This document shows positions 18,244 to 27,780 of a stretch of 64,000 nucleotides of DNA, in pieces. Numbering within the stretch: the first letter of the stretch is position 1; every line of letters begins with the position of its first letter. This stretch comes from Streptomyces sp. NBC_01276. Lineage in GTDB: Bacteria; Actinomycetota; Actinomycetes; Streptomycetales; Streptomycetaceae. A model generated the notes under the pieces. The model did not search any database, was not told where the DNA came from, and saw nothing but the letters and a program-made list of their open reading frames with translations. The position numbers and the translations under genes are program-made. The stretch is taken from the NCBI RefSeq assembly GCF_041435355.1, contig NZ_CP108442.1, positions 1,488,001 through 1,552,000 of the forward strand. The letters run 5' to 3'.

Positions 18244-19101
18244 ATGAGCACACCCAGCACCACGGCCCTGCCGGACGGCGGCCTGAAGAGCCCAGGTGCG
18301 GGCCTGATCACGCTGGATCCGGTCCGGACCGCCCTCCTGCGCGGACTGGACGACCTGCTCACGGGGCTGGCCGCACGGCTGTGCGCCCCCGAGGTCGTCG
18401 GTCCGCCGCTGCTGTCCGTGGAGGGGCTGGCCCGGCTCGACTTCTTCCGCAACTTCCCCCACCTCGGCGTCTCCGCCGCGCGATTCGCCCCGGACGCGCT
18501 CGACGGGCTCGCCGCCGGCGAGGCGCCGGGAGAGCTGCCGCTGCGGCCGACCGGCTACCTCCTGCCGTCCGCCACCTGCTACGGGCTGCTGCTCTCCCTG
18601 GAGGGCGGGGACGTGGGCGAGGAAGGCCTGCGCCTCTCCGCCGCCGGCCGTTGCTTCCGCAATGAGACCCACTACGACGGGCTGCGGCGCCTGTGGGGCT
18701 TCCACATGCGGGAGGTGCTCTACCTCGGCACCCAACAGGGCGCGGTCGAGCACCTGGAACAGGGCGCCGGCTTCATCCTGGAGGCCGCCGCGCGCCTCGG
18801 ACTGGAACTGGACAGGGCCGTCGCCGACGACCCGTTCTACGACAAGGGGGGCGCCCGGGCCCGGCTGATGGCCCTGGACCCCGTCAAGCACGAGTTCTCC
18901 GCCCCCGACGGCACGGCCATCGCCTCCGTGAACCGGCACCGCAACTTCTTCGGCGAGCGGCTGGACATCCGCGCGGGCTCCGCCGGCCCGGCGTACAGCG
19001 CCTGCGTCGCCTTCGGCCTCGAACGCTGGGTCCACGCGATGGTCCTCGCCCACGGCACCCCCGAACGGGCCCTGGACCGGCTCCGCGACGCCGCCCTCTG
19101 A
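18244..19101 (+). CDS. Seryl-tRNA-synthetase-like amino acid:carrier-protein ligase
   Basis: This 285-residue protein is a class II aminoacyl-tRNA-synthetase catalytic core without a tRNA-binding arm. Motif 2 reads CFRNETHYDGLRRLWGFHMRE (R139, E141) and motif 3 FGLERW. Three residues match the zinc site known in atypical seryl-tRNA synthetases and the amino acid:carrier-protein ligases: Cys112, Glu157 and Cys254. Such proteins (for example Bradyrhizobium Bll0957) activate Gly or Ala and load it on a phosphopantetheine carrier rather than tRNA. A carrier gene follows directly, supporting that role. The amino acid used cannot be told from sequence here. A similar gene lies at 62983-63843. Confidence 0.85.
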   Translation: MSTPSTTALPDGGLKSPGAGLITLDPVRTALLRGLDDLLTGLAARLCAPEVVGPPLLSVEGLARLDFFRNFPHLGVSAARFAPDALDGLAAGEAPGELPLRPTGYLLPSATCYGLLLSLEGGDVGEEGLRLSAAGRCFRNETHYDGLRRLWGFHMREVLYLGTQQGAVEHLEQGAGFILEAAARLGLELDRAVADDPFYDKGGARARLMALDPVKHEFSAPDGTAIASVNRHRNFFGERLDIRAGSAGPAYSACVAFGLERWVHAMVLAHGTPERALDRLRDAAL

Positions 19102-19170
19102 GGCGGCCCTCTGAGGCTGCCCGCCCCACCCTCACGTCACCGCAACAGCAGCAAGGAGCGACTCTCCCCC

Positions 19171-19401
19171 ATGGACCGCATCGCCACGTGGCTTCACGAG
19201 AAGAACCCCGGCCTCGACGGCCCCATCGGCACCGACGAGGACCTCATCGAGGCACGTCTCATCGACTCCATGGACTTCCTGGAGTTCGTCGACCTCCTGG
19301 AGGAGCTCTCCGGCGCCACCATCGACCTCCAGGAGGTCACCATCGACGACTTCCGCACCCTCGACAGCGTCCAGAAGCGCTTCCTGAGCGCGTGCCCCTG
19401 A
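19171..19401 (+). CDS. Carrier protein, partner of the amino acid ligase
   Basis: A 76-residue acyl-carrier-type protein. The phosphopantetheine serine is Ser33 in LIDSMDFLEFVDLL, at the start of helix 2 as in all carrier proteins. ATG 19171 has an AAGGAG ribosome site. It is placed between the amino acid:carrier ligase and the PPTase gene, which it overlaps by ten bases. The trio is a self-contained loading system: PPTase activates the carrier and the ligase adds an amino acid. The condensation and PhyH proteins of the other arm are the likely users (inference). Confidence 0.88.
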   Translation: MDRIATWLHEKNPGLDGPIGTDEDLIEARLIDSMDFLEFVDLLEELSGATIDLQEVTIDDFRTLDSVQKRFLSACP

Positions 19402-20015
19402 CCGACGGCGCGGCGCGGGGCCGGGACACGGGCATCGCGGTGGTGGCGACCACCCGGGAGGTCCTGGCCCGCCCCGGGCTCCACGAGGGCCTGCTCGCGC
19501 CCTGGGAACGGCGGCGGCTCGCCGGGATACGGGTGCCGGGCCGCCGTGACGACGTACTGGCGGCGCGGCTCCTCGTCCGGCTGTGCGTCGCCCGTCACAC
19601 GGGCCTGTCCCTGCACGAGTCGGCCCCGGCGCAGAGGTGCCCCGGGTGCGGACGGCACGGCCACGGGCGCCCGTACCTGCGCGGCCGTCCCGGGCTGGGG
19701 CTGAGCATGAGCCACGCGGACGGTCTGGTCGCGGCGGCCGTCGGTCCGGGCGCCGTCGGCATCGACGTCGAGCCCTCGACGCGCCGCCCCGGCCCGCTGC
19801 GCGTGCTCCGCCGCCTGCTGCCCGAGGCGGACCTCCGCGAGGCCGGCGCCGGGCCGGATCCCGGCCCGGCGCTGCTCCGGCTGTGGGTCCGCGCGGAAGC
19901 CTCGCTCAAGGCGGGGCGGGACGGTCTGCGGCTCGTCGAGTGGTCGGACCGTGAACGGGGGGCCGTCGCGGCCGTGGCCTGCGCGGCCCCCGTCACGGTC
20001 CTGTCGACCGGATGA
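19392..20015 (+). CDS. 4'-phosphopantetheinyl transferase, Sfp type
   Basis: A 207-residue Sfp-type PPTase starting at GTG 19392 within the carrier gene. It shows the magnesium-site motif GIDVEPSTRR and the second motif LWVRAEASLKAGRDGL (variant of WxxKEA). A Cys/His element, RCPGCGRHGHGRPYL, is common in this group. It transfers the phosphopantetheine arm from CoA to a carrier serine, most simply to the protein encoded just upstream. It ends one base from a convergent gene. Confidence 0.86.
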   Translation: MPLTDGAARGRDTGIAVVATTREVLARPGLHEGLLAPWERRRLAGIRVPGRRDDVLAARLLVRLCVARHTGLSLHESAPAQRCPGCGRHGHGRPYLRGRPGLGLSMSHADGLVAAAVGPGAVGIDVEPSTRRPGPLRVLRRLLPEADLREAGAGPDPGPALLRLWVRAEASLKAGRDGLRLVEWSDRERGAVAAVACAAPVTVLSTG

Positions 20016-20016
20016 G

Positions 20017-20472
20017 TCAGGCGGTGCGGGCGGCATGGGCCGCGTCCGCCTCGTGGTGGACGCCCGTGAGGAGGGCCCAGACGACGAGGAGGTTCACGGC
20101 GATCAGCACCATGGCCCACCACGGGTAGTACGGCAGCCACAGGAAGTTGGCGATCGCTCCCAGGCCGGCGACGGTGACGCCGAAGTAGCGGGCCCACAGG
20201 GCCCCTCGGAGCACGGCGACGCCCGCGAAGAGGAGCAGGGCACCGAGGATGATGTGCACCCACCCCCAGCCCACCAGGCTGAACTCGAACACGTAGTGGC
20301 GGGTCGCGACGAACACCGGGTCCCTGGAGGCGGCGGAGATGCCTTCGAGCAGCGCCATCACGCCGCCGAAGATCATCAGGGCTGCGGCCACCTGGGTGCG
20401 GCCGGACGTGGGCGCGTGCCAGGGCTGGGGGTGTTCGTGGCCCGCGCGGGCTCTGCTGGCGTCACTGGCCAT
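20017..20472 (-). CDS. Small integral membrane protein (DUF7144-like)
   Basis: A 151-residue protein with four transmembrane helices (VAAALMIFGGVMALLEGI; WGWVHIILGALLLFAGVAVL; YFGVTVAGLGAIANFLWL; WWAMVLIAVNLLVVWALL). ATG 20472 is preferred to the ATG twelve bases upstream because GGAGG lies five to six bases before it. Similar short proteins are common in Streptomyces and have no known function; the family number is from memory. It is probably not part of the neighbouring biosynthetic genes. Confidence 0.75.
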   Translation of the reverse strand: MASDASRARAGHEHPQPWHAPTSGRTQVAAALMIFGGVMALLEGISAASRDPVFVATRHYVFEFSLVGWGWVHIILGALLLFAGVAVLRGALWARYFGVTVAGLGAIANFLWLPYYPWWAMVLIAVNLLVVWALLTGVHHEADAAHAARTA

Positions 20473-20590
20473 GTCGGCCTCCATGGGTTGCGGAGCCGGT
20501 CCGGCGTACCGCGACCGGCGGAATTCCCCGTTTCAGCCTGGCACGGCGGACCCGCATCGGCACTCCGGGCGCCCCGGCACCCGCCCGTGG

Positions 20591-21970
20591 CTACGCCGAG
20601 GCCGGATGCGGGGGGTAGGGCGGGCGGGCCGGGGTGACGGGGGGCGCCGGGAGGGGCGGGAGCGCGGGGGTGTGGAGCCAGGCGGTGAGGAGGTCGTCCA
20701 GGGGCTCGGTGGCGTAGCGGGCCACGTGGGCGGTGAACACGGCGGTGGTGACCACCCCGTGGCGGTGCACGCCCGCCCAGTCGCGGAGCATGCGGAAGAA
20801 CGCGGTGTCGCCCAGGGCGCAGCGGATCGCATGGACGGTCAGCCCCCCGCGCTGGTAGAGGCGGTCGTCGAACATCAGCTTGCGGCCCGGGTCGGCCAGG
20901 CGCAGGTCCTGTGGCTGAGCGGAGAGCAGCCGGTGGGCGGTGGCGGCGAGGTCGTGCGCGGGGCGGCCGCCGGAACGCTCCGACCAGAGCCATTCCGCGT
21001 ACTTCGCGAGGCCCTCGTTGAGCCAGATGTGCCGCCAGTCGGCGATGGTGACGCTGTTGCCGAACCACTGGTGCGCGAGTTCGTGCGCGATGAGGCGCTC
21101 CGACCCGCGGGCGCCGTCGACGTGGTTGGCGCCGAAGAGGGAGAGGCCCTGGGCCTCGACGGGGACGTCGAGTTCCTCGTCGGCGATGACGACGGCGTAC
21201 TCGCCGAAGGGGTAGGGCCCGAAGAGTTCCTCGAAGAGGCGCATCATGGCGGGCTGCCGGGCGAAGTCGCGGGAGAACCGCGGCAGCAGGTGTGCCGGTA
21301 CGTGGGCGGTCTGCGCGACGCCTTCGAGACCGGGGTCGCCGAGCAGCACCGTCTGGTAGAGGCCGATGGAGAGGCCGACCAGGTAGCTGGAGGTCGGTGC
21401 CGGCTGCTCGTAGACCCAGGTGGTGGTGCTCGCCCGGGTGGTCCGGGTCAGCAGGCGGCCGCCCGCCACGACGGTGTAGGCGGAGGGCGTGTTGACGGAG
21501 ATGTGGTACGAGGCCTTGTCGGCGGGCCGGTCGTTGCACGGGTACCAGGAGGGCGCGCCGACGGGCTGGCTGGCCACGAGCGCGCCGTCGGTCAGTTCCT
21601 CCCAGCCGAGGCCGCCCCAGGGGCTGCGCACGGGCTTGGGGTTGCCCGCCCAGTGCACCTCCACGGTGAAGGCGGCGCCGGCGGGCAGGGGCTTGGCGGG
21701 CCGTATGCGCAGCTTGCCGCCCCGGTGGGCGTAGTGCGGGACGCGGCCGTCGACCAGGACGCGGCCCACCTTGAACTCGGCCAGGTTCAGGGCGAACTCG
21801 GCGAGCGGGGCCCGGCCGGCGATCGCGCTGATCCGGGCCGTCCCGGACAGCCGGTTGGGGCCGGGACGGTACTCCAGAGCGAGTTCGTACCGGTGCACGC
21901 GGTAACGGGGGTCGCCGTTGGCCGGAAAGTACGGGTCCGACGCCGCTGTCTTCTGGCCGCTGAGGTTCAT
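20591..21970 (-). CDS. M1-family zinc aminopeptidase beside the Pls-like NRPS
   Basis: A 459-residue gluzincin with the zinc motif HELAHQWFGN and the downstream glutamate in WLNEGLAKYAEWL (HExxH-x18-E). The exopeptidase-type substrate loop appears as EAQGLSLFGAN instead of GAMEN. It lacks the large C-terminal ARM-repeat domain of full-length aminopeptidase N. ATG 21970 was chosen as the first start after the NRPS gene, 50 bases away on the same strand. Producers of epsilon-poly-lysine are described as having zinc aminopeptidases that degrade the polymer. A similar degrading or trimming role on the neighbour's product is inferred. Confidence 0.83.
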   Translation of the reverse strand: MNLSGQKTAASDPYFPANGDPRYRVHRYELALEYRPGPNRLSGTARISAIAGRAPLAEFALNLAEFKVGRVLVDGRVPHYAHRGGKLRIRPAKPLPAGAAFTVEVHWAGNPKPVRSPWGGLGWEELTDGALVASQPVGAPSWYPCNDRPADKASYHISVNTPSAYTVVAGGRLLTRTTRASTTTWVYEQPAPTSSYLVGLSIGLYQTVLLGDPGLEGVAQTAHVPAHLLPRFSRDFARQPAMMRLFEELFGPYPFGEYAVVIADEELDVPVEAQGLSLFGANHVDGARGSERLIAHELAHQWFGNSVTIADWRHIWLNEGLAKYAEWLWSERSGGRPAHDLAATAHRLLSAQPQDLRLADPGRKLMFDDRLYQRGGLTVHAIRCALGDTAFFRMLRDWAGVHRHGVVTTAVFTAHVARYATEPLDDLLTAWLHTPALPPLPAPPVTPARPPYPPHPASA

Positions 21971-22020
21971 GGCCGTCCCTGCTCCCTGCGGTGTGCCGCT
22001 GTGCCGCTGTGCCCGGCCGT

Positions 22021-25000
22021 TCAGGACCGCCACGCCTCGATCGGATTGCCCAGCCACCGGGTGTCGGCGGGGACGGATTCCCCGGCCATCACGAGCGAGG
22101 CGGGTCCCAGTGTGCTCCGGGCCCCGACCGTGCTCCCGGGCAGGACGATGCCGCCCGGGCCCAGGGTGGCGCCCTCGCGGAGGACCACAGTATCCGTCCT
22201 CAAGATCCGGTCGTGGAAGAGGTGTGTCTGCAGGACGCAGCCCCGGTTCACGGTGACTCCGTCGCCGAGGACCACCAGGTCCGTCTCCGGCAGCCAGTAG
22301 CTCTCGCACCACACTCCGCGCCCGATCCGCGCCCCCAGGCCGCGCAGCCACAGGGACAGCAGCGGGGTGCCGGGCACCGATCCGACGAGCCAGGGCACGG
22401 CCAGGACCTCGACGAAGGTGTCGGCCAGTTCGTTGCGCCAGACGAAGCCGCTCCACAGGGGGTGCTCGCCGGTGCGGTGGCGGCCCACCAGCAGCCATTT
22501 GGCCGCGACGGAGACCGCGCAGGCGGCTGCTCCGGCGGCGAGCAGGACGGCGCCGGACAGCAGCGCGGCCTGCCGGAGCCCGGGGCCCGGGGCCGTGATC
22601 AGGGCACAGAGCGCGGCCGCGGTCAGCACGGCCAGCGCGGCCGAGCAGAACACGGGGACGAGCCGGCACAGCTCGACCAGGCCGCGCGCCCACAGCAGGC
22701 GGGTGGGCGGGTCGTAGGTGCGGCTGTCGTCGGCGCCCGCGGCGGACCGCGGCAGCCTGACCGGCGGCAGGCCCAGGTAGGAGCTGCCCTTCTTGGCCTT
22801 CTTCGGGGTGGCGGACAGGACGCCGACGAGTCCGTCGTCGGGGACGCTGCGCCCCGGCGCGGTCATCCCGGAGTTGCCGAGGAAGGCCCGGCGGCCGATC
22901 TCGGAGTGTCCGACGCGCATCCAGCCCCCGCCCAGCTCGTAGGGGGCGGTCAGGGTGTCGTCCGCGAGGAAGGCGCCCTCGCCGACGGTGGTCAGGCTGG
23001 GCAGGGCGAGCACGGTCGAGACCTCGGCGCCGCGGCCGATCTTCATGCCGAGGAGCCGCAGCCACACCGGTGTGATCAGCCCGGCGTACAGGGGGAAGAG
23101 CGTCTCGCGGGCCAGGTCCATCAGCTGGGTGACGGTCCAGGCCTGCCAGCCGGTGCGGCTGTGCGTGGGGTGGGTGCCCCTGCGCAGTCCGAGGCTGAGC
23201 AGGCGTACGGAGACCAGCAGCAGCAGCGCGTACGCGAACCCGAAGGCGAGTGCCCCGGGAACCACGGCGAGCAGGGCCCCGCGCAGCGCCTGCGCGAACC
23301 CGGCGTCGGCGGGCACGAACCGGCTCGCCACGAGCAGGGCGGGCAGGGCGGCGAGCACGGGCAGGGCCGTGAGGCCGAAGCCGGCCGCCCCGTAGGCGGC
23401 CCGCCAGAGCAGCCCGCGCGGCGGGCGTTCCTTGGGCCAGTTCCGCTTGGCCCGGCCGAGCTTGACGGCGGGCGCCCCGGCCCAGCGCTGCCCGGTCGGG
23501 ATCTGCCCGGCCACGGCGGAGCCGGGCGCCACCTCGGCCCGCTTGCCGACCCGCGCGCCGGGGAACAGCATGCTGCGGGTGCCGACCACCGCGCCGGCAC
23601 CGACCTTGACCGGGCCGATCTCCAGCCGGTCCCCGTCCAGCCAGTGCCCGCAGAGGTCCACCTCGGATTCCACGGCGCAGCCGCGGCCGAGCTTGAGCAT
23701 GCCCGTCACCGGCGGCAGCGAGTGCAGGTCCACCTCGGGGCCGACCTTGGCGCCGAGCGCCCGCGCGTAGCGCTCCAGCCAGGAACCGGTGAGCGAGGTG
23801 GCGCCGGCGCATTCGGCCAGCCGCTCGGCCGTCCACAGCCTCAGGTGCACGCTTCCGCCGCGCGGGTACCGCCCGGCCTTCACCCCGCGCAGCAGCAGCC
23901 GCGCCCCGCCGGCCGCGATCGCGAGGCGCCCCGGCGGGCTGAAGAGCAGGGCCGCACCGGCGGCGACGAGCCACCACGAGGCGGCCGGCGCCCACGGATA
24001 GGGCCCGAAGTGGTGCAGTACGTTGCCCAGGGCCAGCAGCGCCACCGTCCAGCGGGCTCCGACCAGGGTGAACAGGGGGAGCAGCAGGAGCGCCTGCACC
24101 GCCTTGGCCCGCCGCGGCACGGGCGCGATGGTGCGGATGGCGTCGTCGTCCCGTACGGACTTCTCCAGGCGCCGGGCCAGCTTGCGCAGGACGGGCTGCT
24201 GGTAGATGTCGAGGACGGCCGCTCTGGGGTAGCGGGTGCGCAGGCGGGTGGTGAGCTGCGCCGCGGCGAGGCTGTTGCCGCCGATCGCGAAGAAGTCGTC
24301 GGCCGCGCCGGTGACGGCCACCCCGAGGGTCTCGCTCCACTGTTCGGCGAGCCAGGCCTCGGTGCCGTACAGCTGCTCCGCCGGCCCGGTGGTCTCCAGC
24401 TCGGGCAGCGGCCAGGGCAGGGCGTCGCGGTCGACCTTGCCGGAGGTGCGGGTCGGCAGTTCGGTGACGGGCGCGAGCAGGGGGACGAGCGCGGCGGGCA
24501 GTTCGGCGCGCAGCCGGGTGACGGCCGCCGCGTGGTCCCAGCCGTCCTGGGTGACGAGGTAGCCGACGAGCAGCTGGTTGCCGCTGCGCGCGGTACGGAC
24601 GGCCGCCGCGGCGCCGGCGACCCCGGGCAGGGCCTGGAGGGCGGCGTCGACCTCGCCGAGTTCGATGCGGCGGCCGCCGAGTTTGATCTGCTCGTCGGCG
24701 CGGCCGAGGAAGACCAGCCCTTCCGGTTCGGCGCGGACGAGGTCGCCGCTGCGGTAGGCGCGCTGCCAGCCGAGGGATTCCAGCGGGGCGTACTTCTCGG
24801 CGTCCTTCTCGGGGTCGAGGTAGCGGGCGAGCCCGACGCCGCCGATGACGAGCTGGCCGCTGCCGCCCATGGGCACCGGTTCACCGGCCCCGTCGACGAC
24901 GGCCAGCTCCCAGCCGGCGAGAGGAAGGCCGATTCTGATCGGTTCCTCGCCGGTCAGGAGCGCGGCGCAGGCGACGACGGTGGCCTCGGTGGGGCCGTAG

Positions 25001-25986
25001 GTGTTCCAGACCTCGCGGCCCTCGGTGACCAGGCGCTGGGTCAGTTCGGGCGGGCAGGCCTCGCCGCCGAAGATCAGCAGCCGGACCTCGTCGAGGGTCT
25101 CCGGCTCCCAGAGGGCGGCCAGGGTCGGCACGGTGGAGACCACGGTGATCTCCTGCTCCACCAGCCAGGGGCCGAGGTCGGCGCCGCTGCGCACCTGGGA
25201 GCGGGGTACGGGGACGAGGCAGGCTCCGTAGCGCCAGGCGAGCCACATCTCCTCGCAGGAGGCGTCGAAGGCCACGGAGAGTCCGGCCATGACGCGGTCG
25301 CCGGGGCCGATCGGTTCGTCGGTGAGGAACAGGGCGGCTTCGGCGTCGACGAAGGCGGCGGCGCTGCGGTGGCTGACGGCGACGCCCTTGGGCCGGCCGG
25401 TGGAGCCGGAGGTGAAGATGATCCAGGCGTCGTGCTCGGGTCCGGGCCGTGCGGCCGGTGCGCGGACGCCGGCGCCGCCGGGGGTTCCGACGGGGTCGAT
25501 GCGGCCTCCGGCGCCCAGTACGGCCCGTACGCCGGCTTCGCCGAAGACCAGCTCGGCGCGTTCGTCGGGGTCCTCGGCGTCGACCGGCACGTAGGCGGCG
25601 CCCGCGGCGAGGACGGCGAGGATGCCCGCGTACAGCTCGGTGGTGCCCGAGGGCACGCGTACGCCGACCCGGTCGCCGAGGCCCACTCCGGCCGCGTCCA
25701 GGGCGCGCCGGCGGCGTTCCACCTCGGCGGCGAGGGCCCGGTAGGTCAGACGGGTGGTTCCGTCGTCGAGGGCGAGCTCGTCGGGGTGGGCCCGGACGGA
25801 GGCCTCGAAGACGTCGACGAGGGTGCGGACCGGGGCCGCGGGGCCCGCGGTGAACCGGGCGGACTTCCCGGGCTCCTCGTACGGGTGCCCGTCCGTGTTC
25901 CCGTCCGTACGCCCGCCGGTACGCCCGTCCGTGTGCCCGTCGTCGTCGAGCAGGGTGACTTCACCGTGCTCCGGTGTGGCTGTCAT
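22021..25986 (-). CDS. Pls-like membrane NRPS (adenylation, thiolation, tandem beta-helix domains)
   Basis: A protein of about 1,320 residues. An adenylation domain comes first: [53 protein letters not shown] thiolation domain follows with its serine in [11 protein letters not shown]. The C-terminal 750 residues alternate six or so transmembrane helices with three left-handed beta-helix blocks (for example [20 protein letters not shown]). This is the architecture of epsilon-poly-lysine synthetase Pls, where the tandem soluble domains join lysines through the epsilon amine. No thioesterase is present. ATG 25986 is preferred over an upstream TTG. The product could be a poly-amino acid or an isopeptide; the substrate is undetermined. 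Confidence 0.86.
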   Translation of the reverse strand: MTATPEHGEVTLLDDDGHTDGRTGGRTDGNTDGHPYEEPGKSARFTAGPAAPVRTLVDVFEASVRAHPDELALDDGTTRLTYRALAAEVERRRRALDAAGVGLGDRVGVRVPSGTTELYAGILAVLAAGAAYVPVDAEDPDERAELVFGEAGVRAVLGAGGRIDPVGTPGGAGVRAPAARPGPEHDAWIIFTSGSTGRPKGVAVSHRSAAAFVDAEAALFLTDEPIGPGDRVMAGLSVAFDASCEEMWLAWRYGACLVPVPRSQVRSGADLGPWLVEQEITVVSTVPTLAALWEPETLDEVRLLIFGGEACPPELTQRLVTEGREVWNTYGPTEATVVACAALLTGEEPIRIGLPLAGWELAVVDGAGEPVPMGGSGQLVIGGVGLARYLDPEKDAEKYAPLESLGWQRAYRSGDLVRAEPEGLVFLGRADEQIKLGGRRIELGEVDAALQALPGVAGAAAAVRTARSGNQLLVGYLVTQDGWDHAAAVTRLRAELPAALVPLLAPVTELPTRTSGKVDRDALPWPLPELETTGPAEQLYGTEAWLAEQWSETLGVAVTGAADDFFAIGGNSLAAAQLTTRLRTRYPRAAVLDIYQQPVLRKLARRLEKSVRDDDAIRTIAPVPRRAKAVQALLLLPLFTLVGARWTVALLALGNVLHHFGPYPWAPAASWWLVAAGAALLFSPPGRLAIAAGGARLLLRGVKAGRYPRGGSVHLRLWTAERLAECAGATSLTGSWLERYARALGAKVGPEVDLHSLPPVTGMLKLGRGCAVESEVDLCGHWLDGDRLEIGPVKVGAGAVVGTRSMLFPGARVGKRAEVAPGSAVAGQIPTGQRWAGAPAVKLGRAKRNWPKERPPRGLLWRAAYGAAGFGLTALPVLAALPALLVASRFVPADAGFAQALRGALLAVVPGALAFGFAYALLLLVSVRLLSLGLRRGTHPTHSRTGWQAWTVTQLMDLARETLFPLYAGLITPVWLRLLGMKIGRGAEVSTVLALPSLTTVGEGAFLADDTLTAPYELGGGWMRVGHSEIGRRAFLGNSGMTAPGRSVPDDGLVGVLSATPKKAKKGSSYLGLPPVRLPRSAAGADDSRTYDPPTRLLWARGLVELCRLVPVFCSAALAVLTAAALCALITAPGPGLRQAALLSGAVLLAAGAAACAVSVAAKWLLVGRHRTGEHPLWSGFVWRNELADTFVEVLAVPWLVGSVPGTPLLSLWLRGLGARIGRGVWCESYWLPETDLVVLGDGVTVNRGCVLQTHLFHDRILRTDTVVLREGATLGPGGIVLPGSTVGARSTLGPASLVMAGESVPADTRWLGNPIEAWRS

Positions 25987-26167
25987 GGGCCCTCGCGTCT
26001 CGTTCCCGGAAACGTCCGGGTCGCCGGACGGAGCCCGGGTTCGCCCGGGTTGTTCCGGTCCAGCGCCAAACAACCCGCCAGTCTAGTGCGGCATCAAGGA
26101 TTTTCTCGTTGAAGCCTGTGGCGTGGCCGGGAAGGAGACACCGGGAGAGACCGTCCGGAGCGCCGTC

Positions 26168-26212
26168 CGGACGCGGTCGGACGCGGTCGTGCGCGGTCGG
26201 ACGCGGCCGGGC
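26168..26212. repeat. GC-rich decamer tandem repeat
   Basis: Four to five imperfect copies of a GGACGCGGTC-type decamer lie between the Pls-like gene and the csoR 3' end. No coding use is visible. It may be a replication-slippage product or part of a weak terminator. Confidence 0.6.
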
Positions 26213-26219
26213 GCCGGAT

Positions 26220-26501
26220 TCAGACGCGCACCATGCGCGAGACGGCGCGCGAGGCCTCCGTGACCTTGTCGCGGGCGGCGTCCCCGCCTTCCGCGACGGC
26301 GTCGGCGACGCAGGAGTGGAGGTGGTCTTCGAGCATGGCGAGCCCGAAGGACTGCAGGGCCTTGGTGGTGGCGCTCACCTGGGTGAGCACGTCGACGCAG
26401 TACGTCTCCTCCTCGACCATGCGCTGGAGGCCGCGTACCTGGCCCTCGATGCGGCGCAGCCGCTTGAGGACCTCGTCCTTGTGTCCGCTGTACCCCTGCA
26501 C
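26220..26501 (-). CDS. csoR: CsoR-type copper-sensing repressor (copy 1)
   Basis: A 93-residue all-helical DUF156 repressor starting at GTG 26501. The Cu(I) ligands of CsoR are present: Cys in YCVDVLTQ and the His and Cys of HLHSCV. CsoR binds GC-rich operators with TACCCC/GGGGTA half sites and lets go on binding Cu(I). An operator-like sequence lies just upstream (26513-26527), suggesting autoregulation. The gene is transcribed leftward, away from the His-rich secreted protein and the copZ-copA operon. Confidence 0.9.
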   Translation of the reverse strand: MQGYSGHKDEVLKRLRRIEGQVRGLQRMVEEETYCVDVLTQVSATTKALQSFGLAMLEDHLHSCVADAVAEGGDAARDKVTEASRAVSRMVRV

Positions 26502-26512
26502 GGCGGTTCCTT

Positions 26513-26527
26513 CCCTGGGGGGTATCC
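26513..26527. promoter_or_regulatory. CsoR-like operator at the csoR copy 1 promoter
   Basis: CCCTGGGGGGTATCC resembles the three better sites near copZ. It lies about 12 bases upstream of the csoR start, where binding would block transcription or translation initiation. Confidence 0.5.
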
Positions 26528-26620
26528 ATGCAACGACGGCCGGCGGCTTCGTGTTCCGCCGGGCGGTCCGGACCCGCGGCGCCCCGGGCCCGCGACGGTA
26601 GCGGGCCGGGGCGGGCGCGG

Positions 26621-27595
26621 TCAGTGGGAGTGCCCGTCCGACTGCTCGGGGGCGGCCGGGGCGGCGGGGGCGGCCGGGGACGCGGGCGGTTCGGCGGGGG
26701 ACGCGGGCGCGGCGCCCGCCCGGACGGTGAAGGCCGCGGTGCGGACCTTGCCCTGGTGCTGGAAGTCCAGGAAGAGCCGGTAGGTCCCGCTGCTCGGCGC
26801 GGTGGCGGTGAAGGAGACGTCGGGGCCGGGCCCGCCCTCGTTGGGGTGGACGTGGAGGTAGGCCAGGTCCCCGTCGCGCAGGGCGACCAGGTGTCCGTAG
26901 GCCCCGAGGTACGGCTCCAGGTCGGTGACCGGCCTGCCGTCCTTGCTGACGGTCAGCCTGAGCTCGCCGGCCTTGCCGGGGTCGAGGTCGCCGGCCAGGG
27001 CGACCCGGTAGCCGTCCACCTCCGCCGTCCTCTCCGCCGGGGGCAGCGCCTCGGGGGTGTAGGCGCCCGCGACCGACAGGTCCGCGCCGAGGGTGACGCC
27101 CCCGGCGCCCTCGGCGGCGGGGGTGAAGTCGGCGAAGGCCTTGTACGCGCCCGCCGCCGGGAGGTCGACGGGGGTCGACCAGGTGCCGTCGGCGGCCCTC
27201 ACCGGGTGGAGGTGGCGGTAGACGGTGAGGTCGCGCGAGGCGACGATGAAGTGCAGTTCCTTGCCGTGCTCGGTCTTGAAGGCGGTGACGGGGCGGCCCG
27301 CGGCGTCCTTGACGGAGAACCGCAGCTCACCCTGCCCCGACGTCCTGCGCGGGGATTCCAGGCTCAGCGTGTAGCCGCCCTCGGAGACCTGGAGCCCGCC
27401 GGCCGCCGGGCCCTTGCCGGGCTTCTCGTGCTCCGCGTGTCCGGCGGCTCCCCCGCCGGCCGGCGCCGCGTGGGCGGCGTGCCCGGCAGCGGCCGGCGCG
27501 CCCACGGGGCCCACGCCCACGCCGACCCCGTACGCGGTCCCGAAGGTCGCTGCTAGCGCGGCGGCGAAGACGCCGATCCTCACTCCGGTGTTCAT
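26621..27595 (-). CDS. His-rich secreted or membrane-anchored copper-locus protein
   Basis: A 324-residue protein. The N-terminus is a signal peptide or uncleaved anchor (VFAAALAATFGTAYGVGVGV) followed by a His/Ala/Gly-rich linker (GHAAHAAP, GHAEHEKPG). Two beta-rich immunoglobulin-like halves follow, each with a similar histidine-containing core (YRHLHPV and AYLHVHPNEGG). The C-terminus is Ala/Pro-rich and ends DGHSH. The histidines suggest metal binding outside the membrane. Its start faces copZ across a promoter region with CsoR-type sites, so it is probably copper-induced. No enzyme family is recognised. Confidence 0.75.
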   Translation of the reverse strand: MNTGVRIGVFAAALAATFGTAYGVGVGVGPVGAPAAAGHAAHAAPAGGGAAGHAEHEKPGKGPAAGGLQVSEGGYTLSLESPRRTSGQGELRFSVKDAAGRPVTAFKTEHGKELHFIVASRDLTVYRHLHPVRAADGTWSTPVDLPAAGAYKAFADFTPAAEGAGGVTLGADLSVAGAYTPEALPPAERTAEVDGYRVALAGDLDPGKAGELRLTVSKDGRPVTDLEPYLGAYGHLVALRDGDLAYLHVHPNEGGPGPDVSFTATAPSSGTYRLFLDFQHQGKVRTAAFTVRAGAAPASPAEPPASPAAPAAPAAPEQSDGHSH

Positions 27596-27657
27596 GGCTG
27601 CTCTCCCGTACGAGGTAGACGACGTAAGGCCGCATCCAGCGGTTTCATGACCTCACC

Positions 27658-27675
27658 ATACCCCTGGGGGGTACC
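27658..27675. promoter_or_regulatory. CsoR-like operator A
   Basis: ATACCCCTGGGGGGTACC is a near-perfect CsoR-type inverted repeat (TACCCC...GGGGTA). It lies 63 bases upstream of the secreted-protein start and is well placed to control that leftward gene. Confidence 0.75.
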
Positions 27676-27704
27676 AAGTCAAGCCGGGCCGACGCTTGCG
27701 CCGG

Positions 27705-27721
27705 ATACCACTGGGGGGTAT
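27705..27721. promoter_or_regulatory. CsoR-like operator B
   Basis: ATACCACTGGGGGGTAT is the second of three closely spaced repeats in the divergent copper promoter, 60 bases before the copZ start. Confidence 0.72.
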
Positions 27722-27740
27722 ACCTGAGAGCAGAAACCGG

Positions 27741-27757
27741 ATACCCCCAGTGGGTAT
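27741..27757. promoter_or_regulatory. CsoR-like operator C
   Basis: ATACCCCCAGTGGGTAT lies 24 bases upstream of the copZ start and just before its AAGGAG ribosome site. Repressor binding here would block copZ-copA transcription. Confidence 0.75.
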
Positions 27758-27780
27758 CCGAACGGATCAAGGAGAAACGT

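Noticed and set aside
21991..26112. Very long rightward open frame opposite the Pls-like gene
   Set aside because: It is a GC-skew shadow: low complexity, no family motifs, and fully antisense to a gene with clear adenylation and thiolation motifs.
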